A DNA stretch of 64,000 nt from Candidatus Gillettellia adelgis (GTDB taxonomy: Bacteria > Pseudomonadota > Gammaproteobacteria > Enterobacterales > Enterobacteriaceae), in the NCBI GenBank assembly GCA_020541285.1, contig CP047043.1, positions 1 through 64,000 of the forward strand. Reading direction: 5' to 3'. Below are positions 49,851 through 61,715 of the stretch, in pieces. A program made the position numbers and the translations under genes. Under the pieces are notes generated by a model. That model was not told the DNA's origin. It did not search any database and saw only the letters and a list, made by a program, of their open reading frames with translations. Each line of letters begins with the position of its first letter. Position 1 is the first letter of the stretch.

Positions 49851-50494
49851 ACACCCACAAAGAATATGGTCATTAACTGATTGTATTCCGTAGCACCGCG
49901 ATTAAACATAATGTCTGATTAGAAAGACATATCCTTTTAATATTAAGAAGATTAACGTAACTAGCTCTTTCGGATAAAACTATAATAATAATTATAGCTA
50001 AGAATAGTGTTATATTTTGATATACTAATAAAACTACGGAAAAGAGCAATGGTTGTAGCTAACGTAAGTTGCATAGACTATAGGCGGTTTATTCAGTGAG
50101 TATACGGGTGTAAACTATTAGCAAGGTGATTACAAAATGATGTGATATTTGTGCTAAATAACATTTATTGTACATACACACTATACTTCTTGATTATTTA
50201 TAAGAGATTAAACTTATTGGTCACCTAATATTAAAACAATAAAATTGCTATAGGTGATAGTAATCAACTTGTAATAACTACATCGAAAAAATACTAATAC
50301 GACATAGTCAATCGTCATATGATGCTATCATAACTATAATTATAAAAGACAGCTTAGAAACTAGGATATATGCGTTATGGTATATTTAACAGATTTACAA
50401 CACTTTATGGTTAATTAAATAATTACGACTAAATATTCAAGTAATTAATATTGTGTATTAGTAATTAAGAAGGAGTAGTATAATGTGGTTATAT
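49851..50494. other. Spacer between the yejM relic and tRNA-Pro
   Basis: Probably the 3' part of yejM, but unrecognisable. A TATAAT hexamer at 50479-50484 may be the -10 element of tRNA-Pro; no well-spaced -35 was found. Confidence 0.45.
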
Positions 50495-50568
50495 CGGCAT
50501 GTAGCGCAGCTTGGTAGCGCACCGTCATGGGGTGGCGGGGGTCAGAGGTTCGAATCCTCTCATGCCGA
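50495..50568 (+). tRNA. tRNA-Pro (anticodon GGG), CCA not encoded
   Basis: Acceptor CGGCATG/CATGCCG, D arm AGCGCAGCTTGGTAGCGC, anticodon loop ATGGGGT, T arm AGAGGTTCGAATCCTCT. It is close to E. coli proL over its whole length. The discriminator A is followed by TTAA in place of CCA. Confidence 0.95.
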
Positions 50569-51650
50569 TTAATTTAAGTATATAAGTGTATTATTTGATA
50601 GTAAGTTCGTATTGGTTTGATTTGCTTAAGCTATCACTATAGTACTAGCATGAAAATTCTGTTTTTTTATTTTAAAATTCTTGTATTATACTTGGTATAA
50701 GGTGCTTTTGTATTAATTTTAATGGTTTTATTATTTATTTACTTTATTAAGTGTTAAATAGCCAATCACCTATGTTGATATATTATTGATCTAGTCATTC
50801 TTAATGTCGATAAACAAGTAATATTTTCATTTGGTGTATTATATCCCTGAATGAAGACACATATTATATTATTAGGATTTGATGTATTCAGAAGGTATGG
50901 AGAAATATGTAAAGCATTTGTGGTTGTTATTTAAGTTTTGTGCAGATATATATCTAAAGATCAATTATCTCTGTTATTAGATAAGTCATTTGAATTAGTA
51001 AGTAATTTATTACCTTATACGACTATTGCAATACTTCTGGGTTTTTTTACAAATACACACATATTTACAGAGATATTAAGTGTCCGTTAGAGGGCCCTAA
51101 CTAGCTAGTACTTACATACTATTGAAGATATTTATGTATAACATCCGATCAGGATAAACAGGCTCAGTAATTATTTTACAGTTATAGTTTAAGAGCCATA
51201 ATATGGTTATGGTTACATTATAATATGATCTGATATCTTTCATCTAATAATTATGGAATATAAATATTTATCAATAACAGGAATATAGATGCATTATTAT
51301 TGATAGCTAAATTTGATTGGCTATGCAGATTTAATAAAACCAGGTAACAGAAATACAGACTAACTTTACTAAAGTTATCTCTAGTATGTGGATTGACATC
51401 CAAGAATATCGGATATGGATAGAAAATAAGAAGATTATAAAATTCATGTAGATTTTATAAAGTATTTTTTTTGAAACACAGAACTAATATAGTGCATGAG
51501 CATCGATATTTTTAAAAGCAATTATTGTAGCGCGTATATGGATTAAGACCTATAAACATAAAAAACTAAAACGTTGCACTTAACGCACTAATATAGATTT
51601 AAGAAATATACATATATGCTGTTTAATTGAGTCAGCAAATTTAACAGAAG

Positions 51651-51678
51651 TAAACAGTAAACAGTGAACAGTGAACAT
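51651..51678. repeat. Heptanucleotide repeat (TAAACAG/TGAACAG)x4
   Basis: TAAACAG, TAAACAG, TGAACAG, TGAACAT in direct succession; the second heptameric tract in the window. Confidence 0.85.
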
Positions 51679-53178
51679 TGAGTTAACTATAGTCTTTATA
51701 TAGTTTCCACCCAACGACCTAGCATACTTAGTAAGATAGATTCTTTACTATTGGCAACGTGTAGTCAATTAGGAAGTAATCGCACTATTAGTATTAACAA
51801 TATCATGGCATAATATAGGTTCTAGCAAGAACTGATAACTCTGAAAGTAGAATTCTCATTATAGTTACACTAAATATTCCTCTTGCTGTATTGATTCAAA
51901 TAAAGTATAGTGTAATTAATAGTGAATTAGTTTTGTGTAGAATACACTACACAATGATGATACCATAAGTTTTCTATTTGTTAAGGTAGAAGTGTAGTAA
52001 GAAAATATTCCATGATATATTGAGTATTGTTAATATTACGCATCACGTTTTTTAAAAAATACTATGCTATGTGTAGCGTGAACCTCACTGTTATAAAACA
52101 CGACTTATATATCAGATATATAATGTGAAATCAGTCATGCTGATAACCAGAATAAAGAATAACGTAGAAAATAAAAATACTAAGCAATATATGTCGTTTC
52201 GTTAGATATAAAATAGTTATGTCTTCTAATATATAGCAATAATATTTATCAATAAAATAATAGTACATAATAACTATTATAGGCACTATAGTTTTTGTAT
52301 TAAGAAAATAGTAAGCATTCAAAGTGCTTACTGTCTATAATAGTTTGATAATCGTATTTTACGATATAATCTGCTTTACGTACTCAGTATTAATTAGCAA
52401 GTTTTTGCGTTTCTATCTCAACTGTCCGTATTATAGCATAGAGTTTTTAGTTATTAATAGTTACGACCTAATAATTCTTGATGGTATAACTCATTAGCAC
52501 ATTTTATTCTTAATATCTTCTAAGATAAACATTTAATAAACGTTTAAGAAGAAAAAAATTTTTAGTTATCTGTTAAACAACTATGTTTTGAGTTGTGCAT
52601 TATACTGTAATATGTTTTGTTTATATCGATAAGTATGTAAGCATATTTATACTTAATAGCAAATTCATTTATTGAATCTTAATGTAAATAAAATGTCGCG
52701 CTTTAATGTGAGTATGTCATACATAGTCAACCCGAATAATGACCTTACAATAAATAACTAATAGAAAATCTAAAAATCGCATATAGACAGGTAATACGGC
52801 TATCTCTTTCGGTACTATACGTACCATTAACTATAGATACCTGGATATATATTACTCGAGTAAAATTTTACTAACTACTTCGCCTGTTAATCAAGAGATA
52901 TGTACAGTGCTAATCTTCTGATCGATGTCGCTATTATTTATATGCGTATTATATTATCCGATAATGTTTGCGTTAAATATTTGTGCTTCACGGTCTCAAT
53001 AAACTAACTTCCTCATCGATAGGAGATTATATACTACAAAGTGATGATTGATTTCATATTGGTCATTATCAGGTAGTATATTCTGCTATGTTATCTATGT
53101 TTATACTGTTGTAAGTACCAGTAGTTTTATTAGTTGTCAAGTTGTTATTTTTAATGATTTTTATGATACACTCTCTAT

Positions 53179-53216
53179 ATATTAGTTAGTGTTTATTTAG
53201 AGTCACTAACTAATAT
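53179..53216. other. 13-bp perfect hairpin in a spacer
   Basis: ATATTAGTTAGTG pairs with CACTAACTAATAT around a 12-nt loop. No T-run follows directly and no gene is nearby. Confidence 0.7.
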
Positions 53217-54728
53217 TAACTGTTTCTTTGGTTATTATTGGGAAATTACTCTATTTTATTCAGTCTTTATTATGTTGAAATTGGTTGTCTTGTCTGATAG
53301 GACAACTTGCAAAACAGATATTATATATCTATTATATTTTTAATAAAAAGCAATAATTTAGAGTATAGATTTATCATTATTAATTATGTTAATTTTTAAA
53401 GAAATCACTCATTTTATTAGGATGACTTCTTAATTCTAAAAAAATAAAAGTAATCAAGTGCACTTAACGATCATAGATCTTTAAGACGTGAGTACGCACT
53501 CACTTAGAGACTCAGTGTCTAGTATAGAATCATGCATTTTGTATATAACGATAGTCACTGGTATTTGTGTAATAATAAGTAAGCTAATGATCAATCATAA
53601 AAATTACCATACCGCTTTAGTGTATCGTATAGAGCGTATTATATCTTGAGGATATCAAAGCATTATCTTGTATTGATTATATAGGACGTCGTTAATGTGT
53701 TTAACGATGCATTAGATATCTGGTCTATTATATTGAATACAATGAAATTACTGAATAGTATGAGTTATATCACAGGTAACCACTGCATTTATGATATTTA
53801 TAAAAATTGGAAACGAGACATGTATTTTCAGAATCTTATGAATATTGTAAATCGAAGATCTAGTATAACACGCCACTCTATTATATTAACATTTTACATC
53901 TGAGATAGGGCAATGTTATAATATATATAAATGTTTTCAAAGTTAAAATCTTATATTATAGAAATTAACAAAAGTTTATTTTACTTAATATAAGTATTGT
54001 GCTATATATACTAATATTAGCAGCAAAATAATTTGTAAATATGATTTTTTGTAGCAATAAAATATCGTCTAATCTGTTAATATTAAATATACCCTTTAAA
54101 TACAGGTCTACTTAAATAGCTAAAATAACTAGCATACCGTATAGTTAAAAAACGAGGATATAGTACAGAATAATAGATGAATTAACAACTTATATGTGTT
54201 ATACTGCACTTTTTTGATAAAAGTGCACCACCTTTTTAAGGTCTCGGTAAGATTTAGAGAAAATTTTTAAAAATTTTAATGATAACTTCTAGCCGCTAAA
54301 GCATGTACTTGCAAATTCATTGTACATATAATATTGTTAAATCCATTGAATTTTATAAGATCAGTGATTGCATATATTCAATAGTGCTTGATCAAAAGAT
54401 ACCAGAATAATGAGTATAAATTCAATACTACTCCATTGAATCATTCAATTCACTCACCGAAAGATACACCAGGGTCAGCGAAATAGTTGTGTATCACATG
54501 ATTTTAATAAATAAAAGCATTTTAGTATATTTATATATCACTTATATCATAGGTGTAAAAAAGATAACAGAGTTAAAAATTTTTGTGATCTCTATCACCC
54601 TATAATTAACCAAGATAATTAAATAAAGCTAACGCATTTACGAATTGTTTTGATAATATATACTGCTCTTCCTGTCTGTGTTTATTGCAACATTCTTGAT
54701 ATGAGAATATATGATGAATAGTGGAAGA

Positions 54729-57700
54729 TCATTCAGCACAAATAATAGGATAATTCGAGGTAAGGTTATAAGGTCGGGTGATATTATATCGTGCTATGGG
54801 CAGCAAGTAGCGTTCTGTTTCTAATAAAATTTGCGCTAAATCAATTTTTTTTAAATGACTTAATACTCGTTGTATGTACGGATCGTCTCTTTCACCCGAC
54901 ATATACTGATTGCCATACCAGTTCTGTAACAATTTATCCTGTGCTTTAAGTTGCACTTTGTGTTGCCAGTCAATCTGTTGTGTTTTTGGATGGTAACATG
55001 TTTTTAGCCACGCCCAGCCACTTTTGTGTAGTAGAATAAGTGGCTGGGATAAACCGTATTGATATCCTTCTATCAGTTCTGATAAATATTTTTTGGCATG
55101 GTCTTGTGTAAGCGCTGCAAAACACCAGGTAGTATTTTTTTTACCATATAAACGACTTATTCCTGTTCCACCAATATAGCAGTATATTAGATGCTCTAGC
55201 CATAGTAAAATTCCATCAATAATTGACAAATTAGCAGGGCGCCAGCGTAGCAAACCATCATTTTGTATATGAGTCAAGCAACCGTTAATATATACACCCC
55301 CAATCTTAATATTTAGTTCTAGGTGTTCACTAATCTTGATCTCGGATTTTATTTTATCGGCTAATTCCATGATTTGTTGTTGTTGGTTATACCAATAAAG
55401 TTCACCAAAAACGCCGCAGGGTAATTGACCAGTAGCACGTATTTTTTTGAAAAGATTATTTGAGTTATCACCCTCTATCAGAGTGTTTAATAGTTGGTTG
55501 TTTAATTGATAACAAGTACTATTATCGAGTATAAATGGCTCTTCTTCAGATAGAATGTCATTGTTTAGTTTAAAACTAACACCAAGACGTAACTGAAAAA
55601 AGGCTCGGATTGGGTGATAGTAAAATCGCCGTAGATCATCCAGCGAAATACTTGGTTCATCTTTAGGATATAATGGTCGAATAAAAGGTAAAGATGTCGC
55701 ATTGCACTCATGCGTTACGGGTAACCATATGGTAGCATAGCTTTGTTGTTTAGAGTCTGGCAAGAAGTTTTCAGAAGCAAATGGCATACGTGTATGCCAT
55801 TGAAGCAAGTGTTGACCGACGCGCTGACCGCTACTATCAACATCTAAATTTTCATCGCCTGGTAAATAATAGCTGCGTTTAAGATATTCCAGGAGCTCTG
55901 TCAGCAGCACTGAAGGATAACGTTTTTTATTGTCTTGAATAGAACGACCAATATAGCTAATATATAAATGCTGTTGCGCTGACAGAATCGTCTCAAGGAA
56001 GAGATAGCGGTCATCGTCGCGTCGGCTACGATCGCCACATTCTGGATGCTCTGACAGTAGGTCAAACCTAAGTCGAGGAGGAGTGCGTGGGTAAACGCCG
56101 TCATTCATTCCTAAGAGGCAAACTACTTTATATGGAATAGAACGCATGGATATTAGCGTGCAGAAATTGATTTTTCCAGATATAACATATCGACTAATAG
56201 GTTCGTTCTTAAGATGCGATATCAGATCGTCCCGTAAAATACTGAACGATATAGCATGTGAGTAACTTGCTGCTATACCAACGTTGATGATTTTTTGCCA
56301 TTTTTCCTCAATTAATTTAATTACAACTTCATTGTCTCTTTCTTGTACAAAGAAGGTATCCAGAAGTTGGCGGCATAAAGGCAACCATTCTTTTAGCGAT
56401 CTTGTTTCGCTTAACCATTTTCGCCATTGGCTAAGGTCAGCAAGAAGATTCGCCAGTTGTCCAATAAGTTCAGCCGCTAACCCATTTGATTCATCATATG
56501 GTAAAATGCCTCGCCAACAACCAGCTTTGCTGTCCATTGCATAACCCAGAAGCATACGGGTAATGCCAAAACGCCAGGTGTTTTGTCCTGTTTCTGGTAG
56601 ATCAAGTTCACGTACATTATCGTCATCTAACCCCCATCGCACACCGGATTCGCCTACCCAATAACGTAATAGTTGTAGTTCTTCTGTATTAATCATAAAA
56701 CGTGCTGCTAGTGCGGGCACTTCTAGTAAACCAAGAACTTCTTCACTAGTAAATCGGCTATATGGAAGGTTGAGTAATGAAAGAAATGCTTTTAGCATTA
56801 TGTGTTCTTGATGTGCTTTATGGTCAGAAATTGAAAAGGGTAAATAACATTCTGAAGAAGCATTGCCGAATATAGCCTGAATATATGGTGTATAGCTATT
56901 GATATCCACCGCCATCACGATAATATCGTGCAGCATTAATTCTAAATCTTCAGACAGCATGGTTAGCAATTGATCGTGCAATACTTCGATTTCTCGCAAT
57001 GCGCTATAGCAGAGATGTAAACTAAAAGAACGGTCTTTAGGTGCTAACCGGCGCTTAGACACACTGCTCTTGAATATTTCTGGTGTAATGCCAAGAACTG
57101 CGGAATCTTTACATTCTAGTATGTCATGCTGAATAGTGTGTAGCATATTATCATCAGGAATATCTACAAAAGCATCTACTTCTTCTATTTCTGTTAATTG
57201 CGATAAGAGAAAGAGATAGTCTCGTCCTAATTTTCCCCAGGAGTCTAACAAGGAGTTACTGAGTTTTTGTGTTTTTTTATCAAGTAATATTATTGTTTGA
57301 TTGAAATCATAGAATAAGTGTGGTTCTTGTATACAACGGTAAGTGTATTTTTTTTTGTTTTTCAATTGAGTTAGCAATGGATGATTATCAATATCACTCC
57401 AATAGTAGCGGCAAGGGTTAGTGAACATAAGATGAATATCGATATGGTGACCCAGCGCCTGCAATGTTTTAAGATATACAGGCGGTAAGGCTGATATGCC
57501 AAAGATAAATATTCGTTTTGGTAAGTGAGGTGGGCAATGTTTTTTGGTATCTAAAACGCTAATAAATCGATTATATAAGTTAGTACGAGGCCATTCTGAT
57601 TTTTCTAACTTGCAAATATACTGAATGAATCGTCTCCATAGTCGAGCTTGCCACCGTGCAGTCTCAGACAGATCATTAATACATTGGCCGTGCTCCCAGC

Positions 57701-58142
57701 TTTCTAGCCATTGAGGACGATATATGAGGTATTGGTTAAAAAGATTAGCTATTCGGTCAACTAATTGATGAATTTTATGTTTTTCATTATCGTCTACGAG
57801 ATAATGCTGTAGTGGTAAAAAATCTGGTATAGTCAATAATTCTGGTAAGAGCCACATCAGTTTCCATCGCATAGTATCTTTGTTAAAAACATTTTCTTTT
57901 GGAACATCAGGTAACACATGGGTAAATATCTTCCAGATAAACATTTCTGGAAAGAAAAAAGCAATATTAGCAGAAATTCCGCATGTTTCTGCTAATTGTA
58001 TTTGTATCCATTGTGCCATGCCATAGTTGTTCACTACGATAATTTCCTGTTGCAAAGGATCTGGCAAAGGATTATTATCTATCAATTCGCTCATTATTGT
58101 TTTTAATCGATGTAATTGATTAGAATGATAAACTGTAAACAC
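54729..58142 (-). CDS. recC: RecC, subunit of the RecBCD (exonuclease V) complex
   Basis: The subunit that recognises Chi and splits the duplex in RecBCD during double-strand break repair. The product is full length: 1137 aa from a GTG start (MFTVYHSNQLHRL), against 1122 in E. coli, where the protein begins MLRVYHSNRL. The GTG is preceded by AAAGGA at a good distance; an ATG 11 codons upstream is less likely. Collinear blocks include MAQWIQIQLAETCGI, IFGISALPPVYLKTLQALG, HLMFTNPCRYYW, VRWGLDDDNVRELDLPETGQ, MRSIPYKVVCLLGMNDGVYP and RSRRDDDRYLFLETILSAQQ. ptrA, recB and recD do not follow it here, so its partners must lie elsewhere or be gone. Confidence 0.96.
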   Translation of the reverse strand: MFTVYHSNQLHRLKTIMSELIDNNPLPDPLQQEIIVVNNYGMAQWIQIQLAETCGISANIAFFFPEMFIWKIFTHVLPDVPKENVFNKDTMRWKLMWLLPELLTIPDFLPLQHYLVDDNEKHKIHQLVDRIANLFNQYLIYRPQWLESWEHGQCINDLSETARWQARLWRRFIQYICKLEKSEWPRTNLYNRFISVLDTKKHCPPHLPKRIFIFGISALPPVYLKTLQALGHHIDIHLMFTNPCRYYWSDIDNHPLLTQLKNKKKYTYRCIQEPHLFYDFNQTIILLDKKTQKLSNSLLDSWGKLGRDYLFLLSQLTEIEEVDAFVDIPDDNMLHTIQHDILECKDSAVLGITPEIFKSSVSKRRLAPKDRSFSLHLCYSALREIEVLHDQLLTMLSEDLELMLHDIIVMAVDINSYTPYIQAIFGNASSECYLPFSISDHKAHQEHIMLKAFLSLLNLPYSRFTSEEVLGLLEVPALAARFMINTEELQLLRYWVGESGVRWGLDDDNVRELDLPETGQNTWRFGITRMLLGYAMDSKAGCWRGILPYDESNGLAAELIGQLANLLADLSQWRKWLSETRSLKEWLPLCRQLLDTFFVQERDNEVVIKLIEEKWQKIINVGIAASYSHAISFSILRDDLISHLKNEPISRYVISGKINFCTLISMRSIPYKVVCLLGMNDGVYPRTPPRLRFDLLSEHPECGDRSRRDDDRYLFLETILSAQQHLYISYIGRSIQDNKKRYPSVLLTELLEYLKRSYYLPGDENLDVDSSGQRVGQHLLQWHTRMPFASENFLPDSKQQSYATIWLPVTHECNATSLPFIRPLYPKDEPSISLDDLRRFYYHPIRAFFQLRLGVSFKLNNDILSEEEPFILDNSTCYQLNNQLLNTLIEGDNSNNLFKKIRATGQLPCGVFGELYWYNQQQQIMELADKIKSEIKISEHLELNIKIGGVYINGCLTHIQNDGLLRWRPANLSIIDGILLWLEHLIYCYIGGTGISRLYGKKNTTWCFAALTQDHAKKYLSELIEGYQYGLSQPLILLHKSGWAWLKTCYHPKTQQIDWQHKVQLKAQDKLLQNWYGNQYMSGERDDPYIQRVLSHLKKIDLAQILLETERYLLPIARYNITRPYNLTSNYPIICAE

Positions 58143-59216
58143 CGTGCTTTCCTTTAAAAGAAATCTGCCTAGCATGTCTTTTGGTACGTTTCATATTAAT
58201 AAAGCAGTACTATCTATTGTTGATGCTGTATTTTCTGTTTTTAACTACTATCAAAAAATATCCGTACACATTAGATACAATTCATATTACCAGCTACTAA
58301 GTAGTTTTACTATAATTTTGACATGGTGAAAATCTTGGGGTTTTAGTGTGCTAGTTAGCTATCGATGATAATCTAATTATTACTACTATAATAATAGTAG
58401 TAATCTTGATGGTATTATAATAGTTGCAATAGCTACAGAAAATCTCTATTTAATAATAGATAGTGTATGATGAATATCACTTAGGTTCCGTTATGTTTTT
58501 TTGTAATAATGTTTTTATACAGACGTTTGACTTCTAAGAAACGCGTAATTTTAATAAGCTGCTGAATTTAGTCGTTTACCGTTAGAGTATTATACGAAAA
58601 CTATTAATTTATATTGATGTGCAATTAGCACATCTATAGGTTAATCAGGGTTTAAACGGTATGTACAGAATATATATTGCACATACGTCTTAAGAAATAT
58701 TCTGTTGAGTTAACCACTGATATTATTAGTCTACAATAACAGCATGATGGTTTATATACTAAATGTTATGTATTTATTAGATTACATAAGCAATGAAATT
58801 GATTAAATTGACTGAAAGTACTATTAGTTTTCTCAGTTAGTCATTTAACGTCCATGAATATTTAGCAGCATAGATTAGTATGACTGTAATGTAGTTATTT
58901 AATATGAATTAACTGTTATCATCGTAGTGATATAGCGTGTAAAAATATTTTTCTTTGCTTGCATATTAATTGAAAGCTTGTTCGTAATAGTACAAGCAGT
59001 ATGTAAAGCTCTGGTTATCGTAGAAACGTAAAAATAATAAGTTACGAATCTTGATGCTAATGAAAATATTACAGAACTTTAAAATGGTATACATCGTTTT
59101 AGGTTGAATTTGATTTTATTCTTCGCGCATTTAATATTTAGGTTACAGAAAATATTAAATGGCAACAAAAAAAGTAAGTACGTTCGTTTTATATTTATTC
59201 ACATCAATATTGCTTG
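58143..59216. other. Spacer between recC and metK
   Basis: About 1.1 kb of AT-rich DNA; nothing recognised. Confidence 0.55.
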
Positions 59217-60371
59217 TTAGCAAAGACCAACTGCATCGCGAAGTAGTATTGCTTTATCTATTTTTTCCCACGGAAAATATTCACGGCCAAAGTGGCCGTA
59301 GGTAGCAGTCATCTTATAGATGGGTTTTAGAAGATTCATCATCTTAATTAGGCCGTAAGGGCGCAGATCAAAAAACTTGCGTACCAGACGTATTAGTTTC
59401 TCATTAGAAATTTTTCCACTACCAAAAGTTTCTATCATAATAGAGGTGGGTTCTGCTATGCCAATAGCATAGGATATCTGAATCTCACAGCGGTCAGCTA
59501 GACCTGCGGCAACAATGTTTTTAGCCACGTAGCGTGCAGCATAAGCAGCAGAACGATCAACCTTAGATGGATCTTTTCCAGAAAATGCTCCGCCACCGTG
59601 ACGCGCCATACCACCATAAGTATCTACAATAATTTTACGACCAGTTATACCACAATCTCCCATAGGTCCACCAATAACAAAACGACCAGCGGGGTTGATG
59701 TGATATTTGGTGTTTGCGTTCAACCATTTTAAGGGTAATACTGGTTTGATAATCTCTTCCATAACCGCTTCCCGTAGATTCTGGTAGGAGATATCTTCAG
59801 CGTGCTGAGTGGAGAGAACGACAGCATCGATGCCAATGATTTCCCCATCGTTGTACTGGAAGGTTATTTGGCTTTTGGCATCTGGTCGAAGCCATGGTAG
59901 GGTACAGTTTTTACGTATTTCGGACTGACGTTCTAAGAGACGGTGTGCGTAGGTGATTGGTGCTGGCATCAATACTTTTGTTTCGTTAGTAGCATATCCG
60001 AACATTAGACCTTGATCGCCCGCACCCTGTTCCAATGGGTTAGTTCGATCCACTCCTTGTTCAATATCTGGAGATTGTTTTCCGATAGCACTCAGTACAG
60101 CGCAGGAATTAGCATCAAAACCCATATCTGAATGAATATAGCCAATTTCACGTACTGTTTTACGAGTAATGTCTTCGATATCAACCCAGGCACTAGTAGT
60201 GATTTCACCGCCAACTAAAACCATACCAGTTTTAACATAAGTTTCACAGGCAACACGTGCTTGCGGATCTTGTTGTAGAATAGCATCAAGAATGGCATCG
60301 GAAATTTGATCCGCGATTTTATCAGGATGCCCTTCGGAGACAGACTCAGATGTAAACAGGTGTTTAGCCAT
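59217..60371 (-). CDS. metK: S-adenosylmethionine synthetase
   Basis: Makes S-adenosylmethionine from methionine and ATP. The product is 384 aa, the same as E. coli. Motifs are [18 protein letters not shown] at the N-terminus, [12 protein letters not shown], the P-loop-like [19 protein letters not shown], and the C-terminal [16 protein letters not shown] precedes the ATG. No convincing MetJ operator (AGACGTCT type) is seen upstream. It is isolated: a spacer and then the trkA and fmt relics lie upstream on the same strand. Confidence 0.97.
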   Translation of the reverse strand: MAKHLFTSESVSEGHPDKIADQISDAILDAILQQDPQARVACETYVKTGMVLVGGEITTSAWVDIEDITRKTVREIGYIHSDMGFDANSCAVLSAIGKQSPDIEQGVDRTNPLEQGAGDQGLMFGYATNETKVLMPAPITYAHRLLERQSEIRKNCTLPWLRPDAKSQITFQYNDGEIIGIDAVVLSTQHAEDISYQNLREAVMEEIIKPVLPLKWLNANTKYHINPAGRFVIGGPMGDCGITGRKIIVDTYGGMARHGGGAFSGKDPSKVDRSAAYAARYVAKNIVAAGLADRCEIQISYAIGIAEPTSIMIETFGSGKISNEKLIRLVRKFFDLRPYGLIKMMNLLKPIYKMTATYGHFGREYFPWEKIDKAILLRDAVGLC

Positions 60372-61449
60372 TTTCTTTCACCTTGAATGAATCAGATAGA
60401 GATTACTGTATATTTTAGTTCTGCAGCATGAAACTAAGTCTTTTTACTGACAGTCTGAGTAATTTTTGAAATATCATAAATATGAATTATTAAGTAGTTT
60501 ATTGGAAATAGTTAAATTAACATATAGATGTTTTTTAAGTACAGACTTTAGATGACTAGTCATATTTCTCTGACTATACAGAGAAATGCTTAGTGTTATT
60601 AGTAGTTTTAGGATTATTAGATCCTTTAGAATCTAAAGGTTGCGTGTATGCTAGATTTCTTAAAATCCTTGTGTTTTCTGGTTATATTTTATAATTTATA
60701 TATATTCATAGTCTATTTTATTACAATCACTAAGGGTAGATTATGAAACGATTTTGCGATATATCAGTGGGTTGTAATGATTATTTATGTGTCATTTAAT
60801 TATTACACGATCTATCATAACTGTTTCAGTTAAAACATAACGTAGTCTATATTATAAATGTAGCGTGTGGAAAACGAGAAACATTTACAGGCGTCTACAA
60901 TACCCCTCCAGAGAATCTACAAAAATCGATGCGCTTTATTTATAAAGTATATTCAATGCAGGAATATAGCTGAGTGATGGCTAGAGATTTTTTAATATCA
61001 GTCGCATTGTATGAATAGTAGTTGTTATATGTTAAGATATTGTGAGCATTTTAAATATATGCAATATACTTCGCTATATTCTTTGGACATATTATAGGAT
61101 CGATAATGAAGTGTTTTGAGTTTATCGCCATTAGGCATACAAATCTGTTAATGAATTATATGCATTTTACATAAATAAAAGTGATCATTATTTATAATCA
61201 GCGAAAGGCTAGCGATTATGATAGACATGCTTCGTCTATTATTTATCTGCTTAAATTTACATTTTAGTGCAAAAGGAAAGCTAAAATCATTCATACACAG
61301 AGGTGTAAGACAATTTTACTGCGCTGTAGTAAAGATTTTTCAAGTAAAAAGTATCTTTGATTTTTAGTACGTTAATACACGTAGTGAAGATCTTTATAAG
61401 ACTAAGTATCATTGTTCTATAATATAGAATAAAACTATAAGGTATTTAG
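60372..61449. other. Spacer upstream of metK
   Basis: About 1.1 kb. Two hairpins stand close together: ATTTCTCTG/CAGAGAAAT (60564-60587) and CCTTTAG/CTAAAGG (60623-60639), 190-270 bp upstream of metK. Otherwise nothing is recognised. Confidence 0.5.
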
Positions 61450-61715
61450 TGATATGGTATAATTTGAGTCTATTAGCGACCTCCTTTAAACGCATCGCTC
61501 TTTTATGTTGAATATTATATAATTTATACATCATAGGTAATGTCTCTTATAGAATCGGCAAGCATGTAAAACTTTCGTATTAAGTTGACGATGTTCAAGA
61601 GCTTAATTTGCATCAATTGTCTTGATATATCTTTCATGACAGACGATAGTATCGTACTACGTGACTAGATCATCACGATTATGATACAATATAGGCGTCA
61701 TCACTATGCTGTTAA
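61450..61715 (-). pseudogene. trkA: Eroded trkA (potassium uptake regulatory protein) relic, C-terminal part
   Basis: Minus-strand translation matches E. coli TrkA from about residue 330 onward, almost without gaps. IVMTPILYHNRDDLV matches KVMVLIQRRAYVDLV. DISRQLMQIKLL matches AISPQQATISAL. IRKFYMLADSIRD matches VRKADIVGVSSLRR with one residue lost. KEVANRLKLYHIT matches GRVIDEIKLPPGT. Frame changes and stops are present. The N-terminal part could not be followed. It lies downstream of the fmt relic on the same strand, as in the E. coli order def-fmt-rsmB-trkA; no room is left for a whole rsmB. Confidence 0.7.

Larger units (their letters stand above)
50569..54728. other. 4.2-kb spacer downstream of recC
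   Basis: ptrA, recB and recD, which follow recC in E. coli, would start here on the minus strand. A weak look for the start of ptrA gave nothing convincing, and no recB or recD was seen. It includes a short heptamer repeat (51651-51678) and a hairpin (53179-53216). Confidence 0.5.

Noticed and set aside
53904-54728. ptrA start downstream of recC
   Set aside because: A few residues looked suggestive in one frame, but the alignment did not extend.
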